64,000 nt of DNA from contig JBHGNT010000009.1 in NCBI GenBank assembly GCA_043228905.1, forward strand, positions 2,418,001-2,482,000. The letters are read 5' to 3'. Made by a program: the position numbers and the translations under genes. The number at the start of each line of letters is the position of its first letter. Position 1 is the first letter of the stretch. Of the stretch, positions 1-10,804 are shown piece after piece. Under the pieces are notes generated by a model that saw only the letters and a list, made by a program, of their open reading frames with translations, made no database searches and was not told where the DNA came from. Source of the DNA: Azolla caroliniana. Its lineage: Eukaryota > Polypodiophyta.

Positions 1-2476
1 GTCGGACCCCGGAGTAGACTTGACATTTCTCGCAGCTTTCTGTGAACTCCGCGACATCTTTATACATGTTCTTCCACCAATATCTTTGCTTGATTTTCAC
101 AAAAGTTGCCCATGTTCCTCGATGTCCAGCCCAATCGGATTCGTGGAACTCGGACATTATCCGGTTTCGTTGCTCTTTCGTCCCGACTACTCGAAGTGGT
201 ATCCCATCCGGTCTTTTCGGCGTCCTCCATATTAAACCGTTTTCCAAGAAGAACTTTTGGACTTGCCTCTTCTTCCTTCGGATCTCGGCTCTCCTCTCTT
301 TATCATTGGTTGAATCCTCGACCTCTTGTAGCATCTTCCCGATCATCAAGGTTTCCCCCTCGTATTCTTCTTCCCGGAATTCTCGGATCACGTTCACTCG
401 GCATATGTGTTCTGACGTGAAGTAGTCTTCGGAAACTTCTTCATTATCTGATTCGGTTATGTCGTCTTCAAACCGCGCCCTCGATAACATGTCCGCTACC
501 GCGTTGTCCTTCCCCGAGATGTGTCGAACCTCCGGATTAAATGACTTGACATATGCAATCCACCTTAGCATAGCCACATCCGGTATCGTACAACACCGCA
601 TCATCCCGAGTATCGGAAGACAATCCGTCTCGATCACCACTTCAGCTCCGATCAAATAATCCCGATCCGATTTTATCGCCGACACGACTCCCCACAATTC
701 TCTTTTGACTTGTGCATATCCGCGTTGCCTTTCGTTGAGGACCTTTGCTCCAAATCGGATCGGATACCGCGAACCATCCGAGTCGGCTTGATTGATGACC
801 CACCCGATACCGGTTGGACTTGTATCAACCGTTACTATGATTGGCCGCTCGTAGCTTGGCTTCTTAAGTGATTCCGCCCTCCATAGTGTCTTCTTGAGCT
901 TCCTCATGGCTTTAGTGTGTTCCGGTTTCCACTCGAATTTCTTACCTTTCCGCAACAAGTGATAGAGCAGGTCCGCTATATGTGCATAGTGCGGAATCCA
1001 TATGTGATAGAATGCACACGCACCCAGAAACCTTCGGACTTCCGATGTTGACTCACATACTTCCTTCATAGCTTGAATCGCATCGATCTTTGTTGGTGAC
1101 GGTTTTCGGCCGTAGGGTCCACATAGATGTCCGACCACCAATATTTCTTCTTGCCCGAATGCCGATTTCTCCCCGGAAAGTGTTAGGTGCACATCTTCTA
1201 GCTTTCGCAACACTTTCTCGCAATCATGAATATGGTCGACCACGAACTTTCGGCATCCCCGATCATCCATAGTCTCATCTTTTTCTTCCACCGCGCATCC
1301 TTTCATCGGAATGTCATCTAGAAACGGCATCGTTATCTCCGGGATGCAATCTCGAAGCACCTTGTTCATCGCGTTCATCATATGTGCAACCGAGTTTGTC
1401 GCTCCTTGTGGTAGTGTGCACATTCGAACTAGTCCTATCGGTGTCCGCATGGTAGTGATGTCTCGGCTCTCCACGGCTAGTTGGAATTGGCCATACCCCG
1501 AGTATAGGTCCCCGATGGAGTATATCGCACGTCCGGCAAAAGCTTCCGCGAATTCGTCCACTATCGGACCGACTCCCGAGTTCCGGATCGTGACCTTGTT
1601 CACCGGTTGCAAGTCTTGGATGAATCGGAGTGACCCATTCTTCTTCGGAACCGTAAACCATCGATTTGAGTACGGAGCACTTGATGGCTCTAGAATCCCC
1701 ATCGCCACCTTCTCCTTGAGCAAGTCGATGACTTTCGGAATATGCGCCCGTGGCACCAGAATCGGCTTCAGGTTCCACGGTACATGATCAATCGTGAAAA
1801 TCACCATCGGCTCCACTATCTTTGGATCAATGCATCCGATCTCCCTCGATGTGAACGCGAATGCTTTGCCATGTTGCTCCAACATCTCTCGAAACCGTTT
1901 TTCTTCTTCTTGTAAGAGGAACCCACCTCCACCGATCCGAAGTTTCTTCCGGGTCTCATCTGTGAAGGCATGTCCGATATCCACGGACTTCCGAAGTGCC
2001 GGATCTCCCGAGACTTCTTTCTTCTTTTGTTCGCTATCGGCGGGTAGTGGTCCCGCGGCCGGTTTCACCTTCTTCTCCACGGTCTTGTATTTCGTACTTA
2101 CCATTGCTTCTTCTTTGCGGAGCGCATCCGGCCCCATTTTCGCAACGATCTCGTACATCTCGACCGATTCCACCGGGACTACCCGGTTCCCTTGGCTTTT
2201 ATCTTCCGCAAGCTCTTCAAGCCGTTGTAGTGTATTCCCATAGAACACTTCCTCGATCACTCCCACGATTTCTTCATCTTCTTTTATTATTGATGCGGAC
2301 CGTAACTTATCCTCCACTTGTCGGTATTGTTTCTTCATTCCTCCGGTTACGGCCGTGTACGTAGATGCCCCATCCAGGCCGATTCGTACTTGTTTTGCTC
2401 CGAGAGTTTTCTTCCTGTATGGGGTATCAGGGCTTCTCAAACTATCACTTCCCCACTCCGCAACAGTCCGCTTTAA
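1..2476 (-). CDS. pol: Pol (RT-RNase H-integrase), partial at window edge
   Basis: The frame overlaps the gag stop in the -1 frame and runs off the left edge of the window. It contains the RT (FLDDIPMKGC active site), RNase H and the zinc-binding start of integrase. The integrase catalytic core is outside the window. The GTG that opens the longest conventional ORF in copy 2 is GTA here, so no start codon is conserved at that place, favouring translation by frameshift from gag over independent initiation. I saw no in-frame stop or indel relative to copy 2. Confidence 0.85.
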
Positions 2477-4512
2477 AAATCCATTCTCACTTGGGACAAG
2501 AGTTCCCTCTTGTTCCTTTCGTGATTTGCCGGCACCGTTAGGAATTGGACGGATTTCCCTCCGTTTTGGCTCCGAATTCGCGCAAAAGCCGCACCACTAT
2601 CGAGCACCTTCGTCTCCATCCGTGAAGCCGTGATAAAGGGTTGGCCGAGGATGACAGAATGTGAAACCTCATCCTGCACAAAGAAATTTTGGTCAATTTC
2701 GACATCCCCGATCTTTACCGTCACATCCGGACAAGCCGCAAATAGGTCTTCTGTCGTTTTCGTGGCTGCCTGAATCTTCCATCCATGGTTGGTGTTTATA
2801 GGCCACTTCCCCTTTCGGTAGAACTCCTTGGACATCAAGTTGATCTCCGATCCGTGATCAATCAATGCTAGCACGGGTTCTTTGATGTTGCCGATTCGGA
2901 CCGGAGTCTCCGTAGTCGCACGTGCCCAGTGTGGCCTTGTATAGTGGGAGTTCGGAATTTCGCCTTCCACTTCGGTGTCGTTCATTGAAACGGTATTTGC
3001 ATTCACCCTTGGAGCATTTTCCTCCGTACTTTGTCTCTTCCTTTTCACGAGATCCACGAGAAGATCGTGAAACTCCTTCTTCGCTATTCCGAGTAGTTCC
3101 CGCAGCGAAAAATCTACCCGGCTATCCAAGATTCTTTCCTCGAACACTCTTTTCAAGTCGGTTTGTTGTTCTATGTCCGAGGCGAGCTTGAATGCCGGAG
3201 TCGCCTTTTCTTTTCCCTTACCTCCGGAGTTCCAGCTTTCCGGTATCTTCGATGGTCCGGCCGCATCCTCCGTGCGCCGTCGTTTCTCGTCCACATACAC
3301 CTCATGTAATTGACACAGGGCGTATATGCTATTCTTGTCGACAGGGCACTCCCATCCCGTAGCTTCCCGGATGCCTTCCGCGGTGTTTCGGATATCGTTG
3401 GAGTCGGTTTTCTCGGTGTTTCCTAGCACCTCCGGCCAGAAAGACGCCTTCGCTCCCGATGACTCCCCGACACATATTCCCGCGGTTGTCGCATAGTTGC
3501 TTCTTGCCGCTAACTCCTCCTCGAGCACCTTCTTCATGCCGCCTTTCCGGAAGTTCGGTCGGAGTGGCTTCCGAGAGTCCATCGAATGAATCCGGTTTCC
3601 CTCGTAGTAGATGAGATCCCGTCGTAGCGCCTCCTTATGGTCGTCGTAATCCCTCCGATCGTGTTCGGCGCTATCGCACCATATGCACCGTCGATCCGTA
3701 TATTTGGAGCTTGTGGGGCGGTCATCCGACTTCTTCACCATCGCGATCTTTAGATTCTCCATCTCCTTCAGCAGCTGCTCCACCGTAGACGCGTCGACTC
3801 CCTTCTCGGCCGTAATCTCCCGAGCCCTCGGTTGATGGTCTTCCAGTCCCGTTCTCGGTTTCGGAATCGGTTCCGAAACCCTCTTTTCTTCGTTGGCAAG
3901 CCATTGCCCCCTCTTCGTGTACCGCGCGACGATATCCCGCACGCTTTCCCATGTTTCGGTGAGGCCGCTTTCGGTGGTCGTGTCCTCAAGAAGCACTCCG
4001 AGATCTTTCCGGTCCCGGACGTCCACAGCTCGCAAAAACATGATGACTTTGTCCGGTGCAAGAATAGTTTGATCTCTCGCGGACAACCTCCCGAACCGAC
4101 TTTCGAATGTCGAAAACACTTCGAGGACCTTCAGCCCCTTACCTGACGTTTCCACCCAATCCTCGAATCCCCTCCGCGTTGCCTTGGAGGAGTTCTCGAT
4201 GGCAAACGTGGTCTTTAACGCCTCTTCGAATGCTTCCCACGTCGGATTTTGTTGTTGCAACCCGTGGATACTCCCTTGAAGCCCGTCGGTCGCCACCCGG
4301 TTAAAGGATGTCACTTGCAGTCCTTCCGAAGCCCGGCACCGGAGCATCTCCGCCTTGTAGTCCTGCAAATATCGCGACACATCCTTACCATTAAATTGCC
4401 CGTTGCGTTGCACGAGCCGCTCTACTGATGCCGAAATCTCCGACATCGTGCGTTGTTCTTGAAGCATCCGTTCGAACATCGCCATCATATTGTTAGCTTG
4501 TTGAGCCTCCAT
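2473..4512 (-). CDS. gag-pro: Gag-protease polyprotein of Gypsy-A copy 1
   Basis: Encodes the capsid/nucleocapsid precursor plus an aspartic protease. The first ATG after the PBS (MEAQQANNMM) gives about 679 residues; the frame is also open upstream through PBS and LTR but without an ATG. A capsid-like segment is followed by a CX2CX4HX4C zinc knuckle (CIWCDSAEHDRRDC) near residue 275. The C-terminal retropepsin-like domain has ALIDHGSEINLM, that is D-H-G-S where most retroelements have D-S/T-G. The ORF ends MDF-stop with a TAA that overlaps the pol frame in a T5 run. It differs from copy 2 by few residues, including one extra Lys codon in LGIAKKEF. Confidence 0.9.
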   Translation of the reverse strand: MEAQQANNMMAMFERMLQEQRTMSEISASVERLVQRNGQFNGKDVSRYLQDYKAEMLRCRASEGLQVTSFNRVATDGLQGSIHGLQQQNPTWEAFEEALKTTFAIENSSKATRRGFEDWVETSGKGLKVLEVFSTFESRFGRLSARDQTILAPDKVIMFLRAVDVRDRKDLGVLLEDTTTESGLTETWESVRDIVARYTKRGQWLANEEKRVSEPIPKPRTGLEDHQPRAREITAEKGVDASTVEQLLKEMENLKIAMVKKSDDRPTSSKYTDRRCIWCDSAEHDRRDYDDHKEALRRDLIYYEGNRIHSMDSRKPLRPNFRKGGMKKVLEEELAARSNYATTAGICVGESSGAKASFWPEVLGNTEKTDSNDIRNTAEGIREATGWECPVDKNSIYALCQLHEVYVDEKRRRTEDAAGPSKIPESWNSGGKGKEKATPAFKLASDIEQQTDLKRVFEERILDSRVDFSLRELLGIAKKEFHDLLVDLVKRKRQSTEENAPRVNANTVSMNDTEVEGEIPNSHYTRPHWARATTETPVRIGNIKEPVLALIDHGSEINLMSKEFYRKGKWPINTNHGWKIQAATKTTEDLFAACPDVTVKIGDVEIDQNFFVQDEVSHSVILGQPFITASRMETKVLDSGAAFARIRSQNGGKSVQFLTVPANHERNKRELLSQVRMDF

Positions 4513-4528
4513 CTCCTTGCCACCCGTC

Positions 4529-4546
4529 TTCACGTCGGGTTCACCA
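4529..4546 (-). other. Primer-binding site, tRNA-Trp type
   Basis: On the minus strand TGGTGAACCCGACGTGAA follows the LTR after a 4-nt spacer. Its reverse complement matches, from memory, the 3' end of plant nuclear tRNA-Trp including CCA. The same PBS recurs at 34539, 18017 and 57065 in related elements. Confidence 0.85.
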
Positions 4547-4550
4547 ACTG

Positions 4551-5314
4551 TGTCGTGCCTTTCGGCTCCGGATCGTTGCGTGAGTCGGGTGGGAACCACA
4601 GAGGTCTTGGACTAGGAGAAAGAAGTTCGTGAGATAGAGATTAATTATGAGTAAATAGCAAAGAGAAAGATAAGAAACTCGTGAATCACACGAGTATACT
4701 ATATTAATTGGTACTTAGAGTGTTAAGAGAGAAGTAGATGTATAAATCGTGAATCCCACGAATAATTTTTGTATTGATTCATACTTAATCCAAATAATCA
4801 ACAACCCTTTATATATTTCTCTCCTCCTTATATAAGGAAGGAAGAGCTAAGCATGGCTTCATGTTTTTTTTTCTTTTTACAAAAAGTGTTCATGTCCACT
4901 AAATGTGCATGTGATGCTTTTTTATTTCCTAAGTATAGGGCTCATGCACGCTAGATGTGCATGAGTTATTTTTAGTGTCTCGTGTTTTCTTTTTCATATA
5001 TTAAAAAAATACACGATTTACTTTTTAATAAAGGTATGCATAAATAAAGGTCTTATACGTATTAAATCTATATTTAAAACAGTTAAGATAAGTTAATGTA
5101 ATGGTAAGGTTGGGGTTTGTCAACGTGGAGGTGCAGAGTTCGAATCACGCCCTGCGCAGTAATGAATATTTCCTTCTTTTTTACATTTATGTCTCTTTAT
5201 CCGGCTCTTCCTTGCCGGTATGCCGTTTTCTTCCGGTTCTTACCGAGCACTCCATTCTCTATCCGGAGGGACAAAAATATAATTTCCACATAGTGTGCAA
5301 CCTACACTACGACA
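4551..5314 (-). repeat. 5' LTR of Gypsy-A copy 1 (764 bp)
   Basis: On the minus strand the LTR starts TGTCGTAGTG and ends GGCACGACA, giving TG...CA termini. It is about 49 bp shorter than the 813-bp LTRs of copy 2. Most of the difference is a 23-bp minisatellite unit present once here and three times in copy 2. A tRNA-like module lies on the plus strand at about 5095-5150. Confidence 0.92.
5095..5160 (+). other. tRNA-like module in Gypsy-A LTR
   Basis: Antisense to the element, TAATGTAATGGTA (box A-like D-loop) is followed by GAGTTCGAATCAC (box B/T-loop). The start of ATGGTA lies exactly 38 nt before the start of TTCGAATC, the same spacing as in the LTRs at 13203 and 57865. No full cloverleaf can be drawn, so this is tRNA-derived or tRNA-mimicking sequence, not a tRNA gene. 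Confidence 0.55.
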
Positions 5315-5698
5315 ACGGTGCTTCATCGACATGAGCCTGTACAACAACTTCAATGAAGAGAGCAAGGCTCATGAGCTCTGGGAGAAGATCGGCATAATGT
5401 TCCAAAACAAAAATGTTGTTAACCAGGTTTCTGTATTCCGGAAGCTAGTAAGACTCCGGTACCGAGATGGCTCCAGCATGGCAGAGCACATGAATGCCTT
5501 CCAGGGGCTAATACACCAGGCAACGTCATTGGAAGTACCGCTTGCCGATGAGGTACTAACGCTACTCCTACTCGGTTCCCTCCCGGATAGCAGGGAGACG
5601 TTGGTTGTCACTTTGGGCAACGCCGGGCCGGAAGGAAAACGGTTATCCCTAGCAAGAGTAAAGTCGAGCTTGCTAGATGAGGAGGCGCGTCGGAAAGA
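5315..5698 (+). pseudogene. gag: Copia-1 gag fragment
   Basis: Encodes a UBN2-type copia gag core (CFIDMSLYNNFNEESKAHELWEKIG...), matching residues about 65-190 of the Copia-2 gag at 31810. It ends in ARRKD where Gypsy-C inserted, and the reading resumes with the same residues at 22175 (KDKDTSSDSKALL). The N-terminal part is displaced outside the window by Gypsy-A copy 1. Confidence 0.88.
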
Positions 5699-6086
5699 TG
5701 TTGTCTGCCTGGCCGGACTAGCCACAACACAGGTGTCTATCCGACACTTCTCCAAAGGGGTGGTAAGGATTGGATGCTAGGTTACACGCGTAAGATGATT
5801 ACACTAAGCACAGACGGTAAAACAATACAAAGACAAGATAAACACACAATAAGTATATTTGTATTACTTCCGTAAAGCATTTACAAATCATCGGATCCTT
5901 TTATAGGCATCCGGCAAGGTTACAATCGGTGCGCTTAGGCAACCGGCATCCGAATCGGTCTGGATCCAGATCGATACAACTGTACCGGATCCGACCCTCC
6001 GAATAATAAATATACTATTATTTACTTCCTATTATTCGATCCGACTCCGCCTTCCCACTTGTCCTTGCTCTTCTGACCGGCCAACA
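5699..6086 (-). repeat. 3' LTR of Gypsy-C (388 bp)
   Basis: Plus-strand ends TGTTGTCTGCC...GGCCAACA. It pairs with 21794-22174. No convincing polypurine tract abuts it at 6087. Confidence 0.92.
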
Positions 6087-6220
6087 CATGGCACGCCCGT
6101 GGGAAAGTGCCTTGCACTTCGAATCCACCCCTGGCCTCATTCTTCCTCCAAAATATCGAGCAAACTCCGCTCGAAGGTGTCAAGTGGTGCCTCTTCCTCC
6201 AATTCCTGTTCCTTGCCTGC

Positions 6221-9057
6221 CTAGTCTCCGACCTCCGGTTGGGTTGGCATTTCCGTAAAAATTTGCTGCTCCGGCTCTGCTTGATTCTGTGGTGCCGATG
6301 CTTCCTCACCGCTCCGTCCGGGTTCTTCCTGTTCTTCCTCCGTTCTAGGCTCTGTTCTATTACCAGTGTCGCTTTCTCCGGTCTCGACTAGTCGGTTCGG
6401 TGCGCCTTCTTCCTCTGCTCCGGTGTTTTCCGGTCTCAGCTCTTCTTCTTCCCCGGCATCGGTCTGCACCTGCTCTTCTTGATTTTCTTGGAACGGAAGT
6501 TCTTCTTCGGGTATTCCTTGTCGGGGTTGTTCGATGTTGGTTGGTTCAGCTTCAGCCGGTCGCTCTCCCTCACTTATAGTGATTGGCGTCGTTCTTCCCT
6601 CGGCTTCCTGTCGTAACCGGTCCTGCTCGTATTTCTCCAACTCCAACTGAGTTGCGAGCTGCCCGTCATCCAACCTCTCTACCAACCCTCGGATTTCTTT
6701 GAGATGTTCTTCCGCTAAAGCGTAGAAATCCTCCGACAATTCTTCCCGAATGGCGACGATACTTTCTTCATCCATCTTGTAGAACTTGTCACCGGTCTTC
6801 CTCCGATTCTCGGCATCAGCTCGGAGTGTCTGCAACTCGGCTGCCTGTTGTGACCACTCCTTCCATAGCTTTTCCGTACTTTCGTTGATGCTTGCCTGAG
6901 CTCGGGTACTCCAACATGACATGATGAGCTTGATCCGGTCAACCCCCGCTTTAGCATGCGCATAAGCTTCTTGCTTTTCCTTCCTTGCCCGTTTTATAAT
7001 GTCGGCCATTATCTGAGCCTGGGCTTCGTAATCCGCTTTCTGCTTTTCATAGGCACTTTGCAGTTTGTTGATCGTGAAGGTCGATCTTTCCTTTTCTTCA
7101 TTCCTGATCTTGGTCAGATCCAGCTTTTCCCGCCTTAGCGCCTCTAATTCCTTCCTTCTCTCCGTCGCTTGGGTTATTTCCACCGACAATGCTTCCTTTT
7201 TGGCACTGACCTCATCCATTGTCTTAGCCAGGTCTAATCGGGTCTCTTTGAGCTGTTCTTTCAGCTTTTCTATTTGCTGGTCGTAGTCTGCTGCCCGTTT
7301 CTTGTTGTCCGACTCGGCCTGCTTGTGATCTCGGTAGAGTCGGTCGAAGTCCTCCGTCTTCTGCTTCAGGCGTCGGCTTACCTGAGCTCTTAACCGGTCG
7401 TCCCGGTCCTTCTGTTGTCGGAGTTCTTCCTGTAGTCGCTCTATCTCCTGCTCGGCCTATCGACGCAGTCGGTCCTTCTCCTTTTGCAGCTTTTCTTTTT
7501 CTTCTTGCAGTCGGTCATTAGTGGCTCGGCCTTTCCGGAGGCCTTCTTCCATTCTTCGTTTGTCGTCCTCCACCGCTTTCCGCTGCTCCCTTTCTTTTTC
7601 CCTTAATGCCTCCTGAGCTTTTAACTCCTCTCGCAAGGTTTCTATTATTTTTTCGGTCTCAGGGCCGGTTTGCAAGGCTACCGGTTCCGGTTCCGGTTCT
7701 GATTGCTTCCTTGTTGTCCCGACCGGCTCGGTGACAACTTGTGCTTGTTGAATTCCTTCCCTCACCTGCAATAGCTCCCCTTGCAACTCCTGGATCTGTG
7801 TTCGGAGCGCGACCAACTCCTGGGTTGTTGTATGCGTCAGGTGTTGCCTACACGTTTCTTCTTCCTCTAACTGGTCCGCTACTCCCGATACCTGCTCCGA
7901 AAGCCATCTCAGCCATTGTGGCATTGTGCTTCCTGTGTCGGAGTAGCATTGCTCCCTTCTACTCCTTAACTCGGGTTGTTTTTCGGGCCTTTTCTCTGGC
8001 TCCGGCGCTTGTTCATTCCTGTTCTCTTGAATGACCGGTTCTCTGAAGTCCGGCAAAACCGGTTCCGGTACTGCTTCCCTCAGTGCGGGTTCCGGTACTG
8101 CTTCCGCCCCGGCTACTGGAGGTGGTCCTTGCACCCTCTACTAAGTTCTGTCAACTGGTGGAGCCGGTCCTCTCGCCCGTCTCTCCCGACCTTGTCTTGC
8201 TGGGAGTCTTACCAGTGGTTCGGATGAGTCTTCTGCTTCAGCTTCCTCCTCGAGTGCGGCTACCAGACGAACCTTTTGTATAAAGTCCTCTGGTTCCGGT
8301 TCCGGCCGTCGCAGCGTTATATTGATTGGTTTGAGCGCTACCGGTCTTCCTCGACCGGTTTTCCTTTGCCTTTTCCTGCCGGTTTCGCCTTTGTTGCCGG
8401 TTCCTGTTGCTGTCGGGATGGTCCTACCTCCCGCTGTTCTGCTTCTTCCTGGGTCCATCTGGGGGGGTGTTTCTCCAGGATCTGTCGGCGCTTTGTGACC
8501 TTTTTCGGCGTTGTCTCCTGCCGACCTCTTTTCTTTTGTTTGATGGGGAGCACCGGTGGGACTAACACCGTTAGCCATTGTGCTATCCCGGCCCATGGCT
8601 TTTTTCCTTCCACAAGGTTCTTGATGGCCTCCTTCAATCCTTCGGTTATGAAATGGAGCCAGTCCACTTGTAATCCTTCGTACGTTGCAATTAGGAACGT
8701 TGCTCGGTACCTAGCTATGGCTGGGGGACGAGAATTCACGAATCCGTATTCCATCATGGCGCGGGCCACTTCTCCGAACAGTAGGTTCTCTCCACCCTGT
8801 GTTCGGTACGCCTTGCTGCTGATGGAATACTCACCGAAATATTCGAACAAGATTTGACTTGAAGGGTTTTCAATCGTTTGAAGTCCTCCTGCTTTTATCC
8901 CCGTGAGCGCCTGCACCGCTCCTTCCGTGACTTCTGATAAATCAATCGATGCTGCCGCCTGCTCCGGTTCTGCGTGTGGTGGAGCGTCGGCGATCCGCAG
9001 CAATCCTTCTAACCCGTTCTCTATCATCCATTGGCGTGCCTCTTCCGATAGTGCCAT
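6221..9057 (-). pseudogene. Accessory 3' ORF of Gypsy-C, coiled-coil protein (about 945 codons, broken)
   Basis: Sense-strand gene between integrase and 3' LTR. The N-terminal part starts at ATG 9057 (MALSEEARQWMIENG) and has a folded-looking region of about 170 residues (EYFGEYSISSKAYR..., WLHFITEGLKEAI..., WLTVLVPP), then a Lys/Arg-rich tail. The rest is in another frame: from somewhere in 8596-8338 it runs to 6221 as one frame interrupted only by TAG at 8141-8143 and TAG at 7457-7459. This part is Pro/Glu-rich, then long heptad-like Glu/Lys/Arg/Gln coiled coil (about 7.9-6.7 kb), then an acidic tail ending TQPEVGD. I do not recognise the family. One frameshift and two stops separate this copy from an intact gene. 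Confidence 0.75.
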
Positions 9058-9192
9058 TGGTTCAGATTCTTCTTCTGCTGTCTGTTGTTCGGGATCGGGA
9101 TGTGTGTGCGTTGTGCGTCGGATCGCTCTTCTGTGCTTCTGCGCCTGTGTGTAGGAAAATTCGTAAAAAGTAAGTCCTTCGCAGGCCTATGT

Positions 9193-9200
9193 CTTATATA
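9193..9200 (-). promoter_or_regulatory. TATA-like box upstream of the Gypsy-C accessory ORF
   Basis: TATATAAG on the minus strand, about 136 nt before ATG 9057. A second TATTTAAAG-like box lies near 9371. Between them two diverged direct repeats of about 50 bp abut at about 9240-9291 and 9292-9342, with shared ATCTCC, ATTAGTA/ATTAGCA and GCGTGTGC motifs. The layout suggests a separate transcription unit for the accessory gene; inferred from sequence only. Confidence 0.4.
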
Positions 9201-9544
9201 GTGACTTTTGCCTCGAGCCGCCCTTTTTCGTTTCCCGCACATGTCTATCTCCCGCCATAATTAGCATGTCCTTTCTTGGTTACTGCGTGTGCATATCTCC
9301 TGTCATTATTAGTAATTCTTCTCTTGATTGCCGCGCGTGCGTAATACCTCGTACGTCGGTGCCCACGTTCTACGCTTTAAATAGCAAGTACACGCACGTC
9401 CTCCTCCTTCATGGCGCCTCTTCGTTGCATGGTGGCGCTCCCACCTCTTGTGATCTCCCCATCATCATTACTTTGAATTTTATTTTATTTTCCTTTGTTT
9501 GGACCACGTCATTTTCCGGTCCCACCCGATTTGTTCGGGTCGGT

Positions 9545-10804
9545 TCACGCTGATACCGGAATCTCCTTCTGTCGGTTTTCCGGGATAGTCTTTGTCGGTA
9601 TCGGTGTCGGTTCTTCCTCGTTCCGGATTTCTGCAGCAGCGTCTGTCGGTGTCGGTTCCTCATCGTGTCGGATTTCCGGGTCTTGCTTGAACGGGTTGGC
9701 TGGCATATTTCCCTTATACGGCTTTAGCCGAAACCCATTTGCCCACTTACCGATGACTTCTCCAGACAACGTGCCGAGCTGATACGACCCATTGTACTCC
9801 TTGGTGATCCAGAACGGTCTGGTCCACCGAAACCGCAACTTTCCCGGCATGTTCCCCATCCGTGTCTAGAACAGTAGCACCGGTTTTCCGACTTCGAACT
9901 CCTTTTCGTTGCCACGCCGGTGTCAGTCCACGAAAGCTTTTCTCCTCCTTTGCTCCAGTTCGAGTTGTAGTAAGCTGGCTATTCGGTTTTCTTCTAATTC
10001 CAACAACGTCGCCAGCCAGATTCGTTCGGACTCCTTCTCACTTAAGCGCTCCTTTACCTGGATCCATAAGCTGGGGATCTGGAACTCTACCGACATGACC
10101 GCTTCTAAGCCGAATGCTAGTCGGAACGGGGTTGTCCGGATGTTGGTTTTGTATGTTGTTCGGTACGCCCATAGCGCGCTCTGCAATTTCGTATCCCAGT
10201 CGGTCCGGTTCTCGTTGACGATTTTTCGTAGGATGTTCTGCAGAGTTTTGTTCGTCGATTCCGCTAGTCCATTGGCTTGAGGGTAGTAGGGAGTACTCCT
10301 TTTATGTACCACCGCGTAAAATGACGTCAAGCTTTCTACTACCTGCCCGAGAAAGTGTCCTCCTTGGTCACTTATAAGCTCGATCGGGCATCCATACCGG
10401 CACCATATGCACTCGTACAGGAACTTTGCCGTGGACGCGGCCGTGTTGTCCCGTAAGGCCTTCGCTTCCACCCATTTGGTGCAATAGTCGGTCGCCACTA
10501 TGACATACCGATTTCCGGTTCGCATTGCCGGTGGCTTGAAGGGACCGACAAAGTCCAAACCCCACTTTTGAAACGGTTCCAATGGCAAGACCGGGTGGTG
10601 TGGCATCCGGGCCTGCTCCGTGGGTTGGCCCAGTCGTTGACACAAATCGCATTCTCTGCTATACTTCACGGCATCTTTTAGGGTGGTGGGCCACCACAGT
10701 CCGCTCTGCCATATTTTCCGAGCGGTTGCGTCGCCGGCATAATGCCCGCCGGCAATTCCACAGTGGGCTTCCCTGAGGATTAGATCCTTCTCATCGCTCC
10801 GCAC
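9545..10804 (-). pseudogene. int: Gypsy-C integrase
   Basis: Zinc-binding H-H-C-C region (HCGIAGGHYAG...CDLCQRLGQ), catalytic core with D in GLDFVGPF, D in SDQGGHF and E in ANGLAESTNK, then a C-terminal domain (RFRWTRPFWITKEYNGSYQLGTLSG). Two in-frame stops, TGA at about 9921-9923 and TAG near 9868, interrupt the C-terminal part; the frame is otherwise continuous from 10804 to 9545. It is joined to RNase H by a one-base frame change near 10800. No chromodomain is seen. Confidence 0.88.

Larger units (their letters stand above)
1..5314 (-). mobile_element. Gypsy-A copy 1, Ty3/gypsy LTR retrotransposon, cut by window edge
   Basis: Minus-strand element with 5' LTR (4551-5314), tRNA-Trp-type PBS, gag-protease ORF and the first two thirds of pol. 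The integrase end and 3' LTR lie left of base 1. It is collinear with copy 2 at 33722-41011 (base 1 corresponds to about 39081 there) and nearly identical at protein level, without visible frame breaks. It is inserted in the gag of Copia-1: the copia sequence resumes at 5315 with the segment that is uninterrupted in Copia-2 near 31996. The left copy of the target duplication is outside the window; the right flank begins ACGG. Confidence 0.93.

Noticed and set aside
6221-9057. Envelope-like protein in Gypsy-C
   Set aside because: No signal peptide or membrane segment is visible; the sequence is charged coiled coil.
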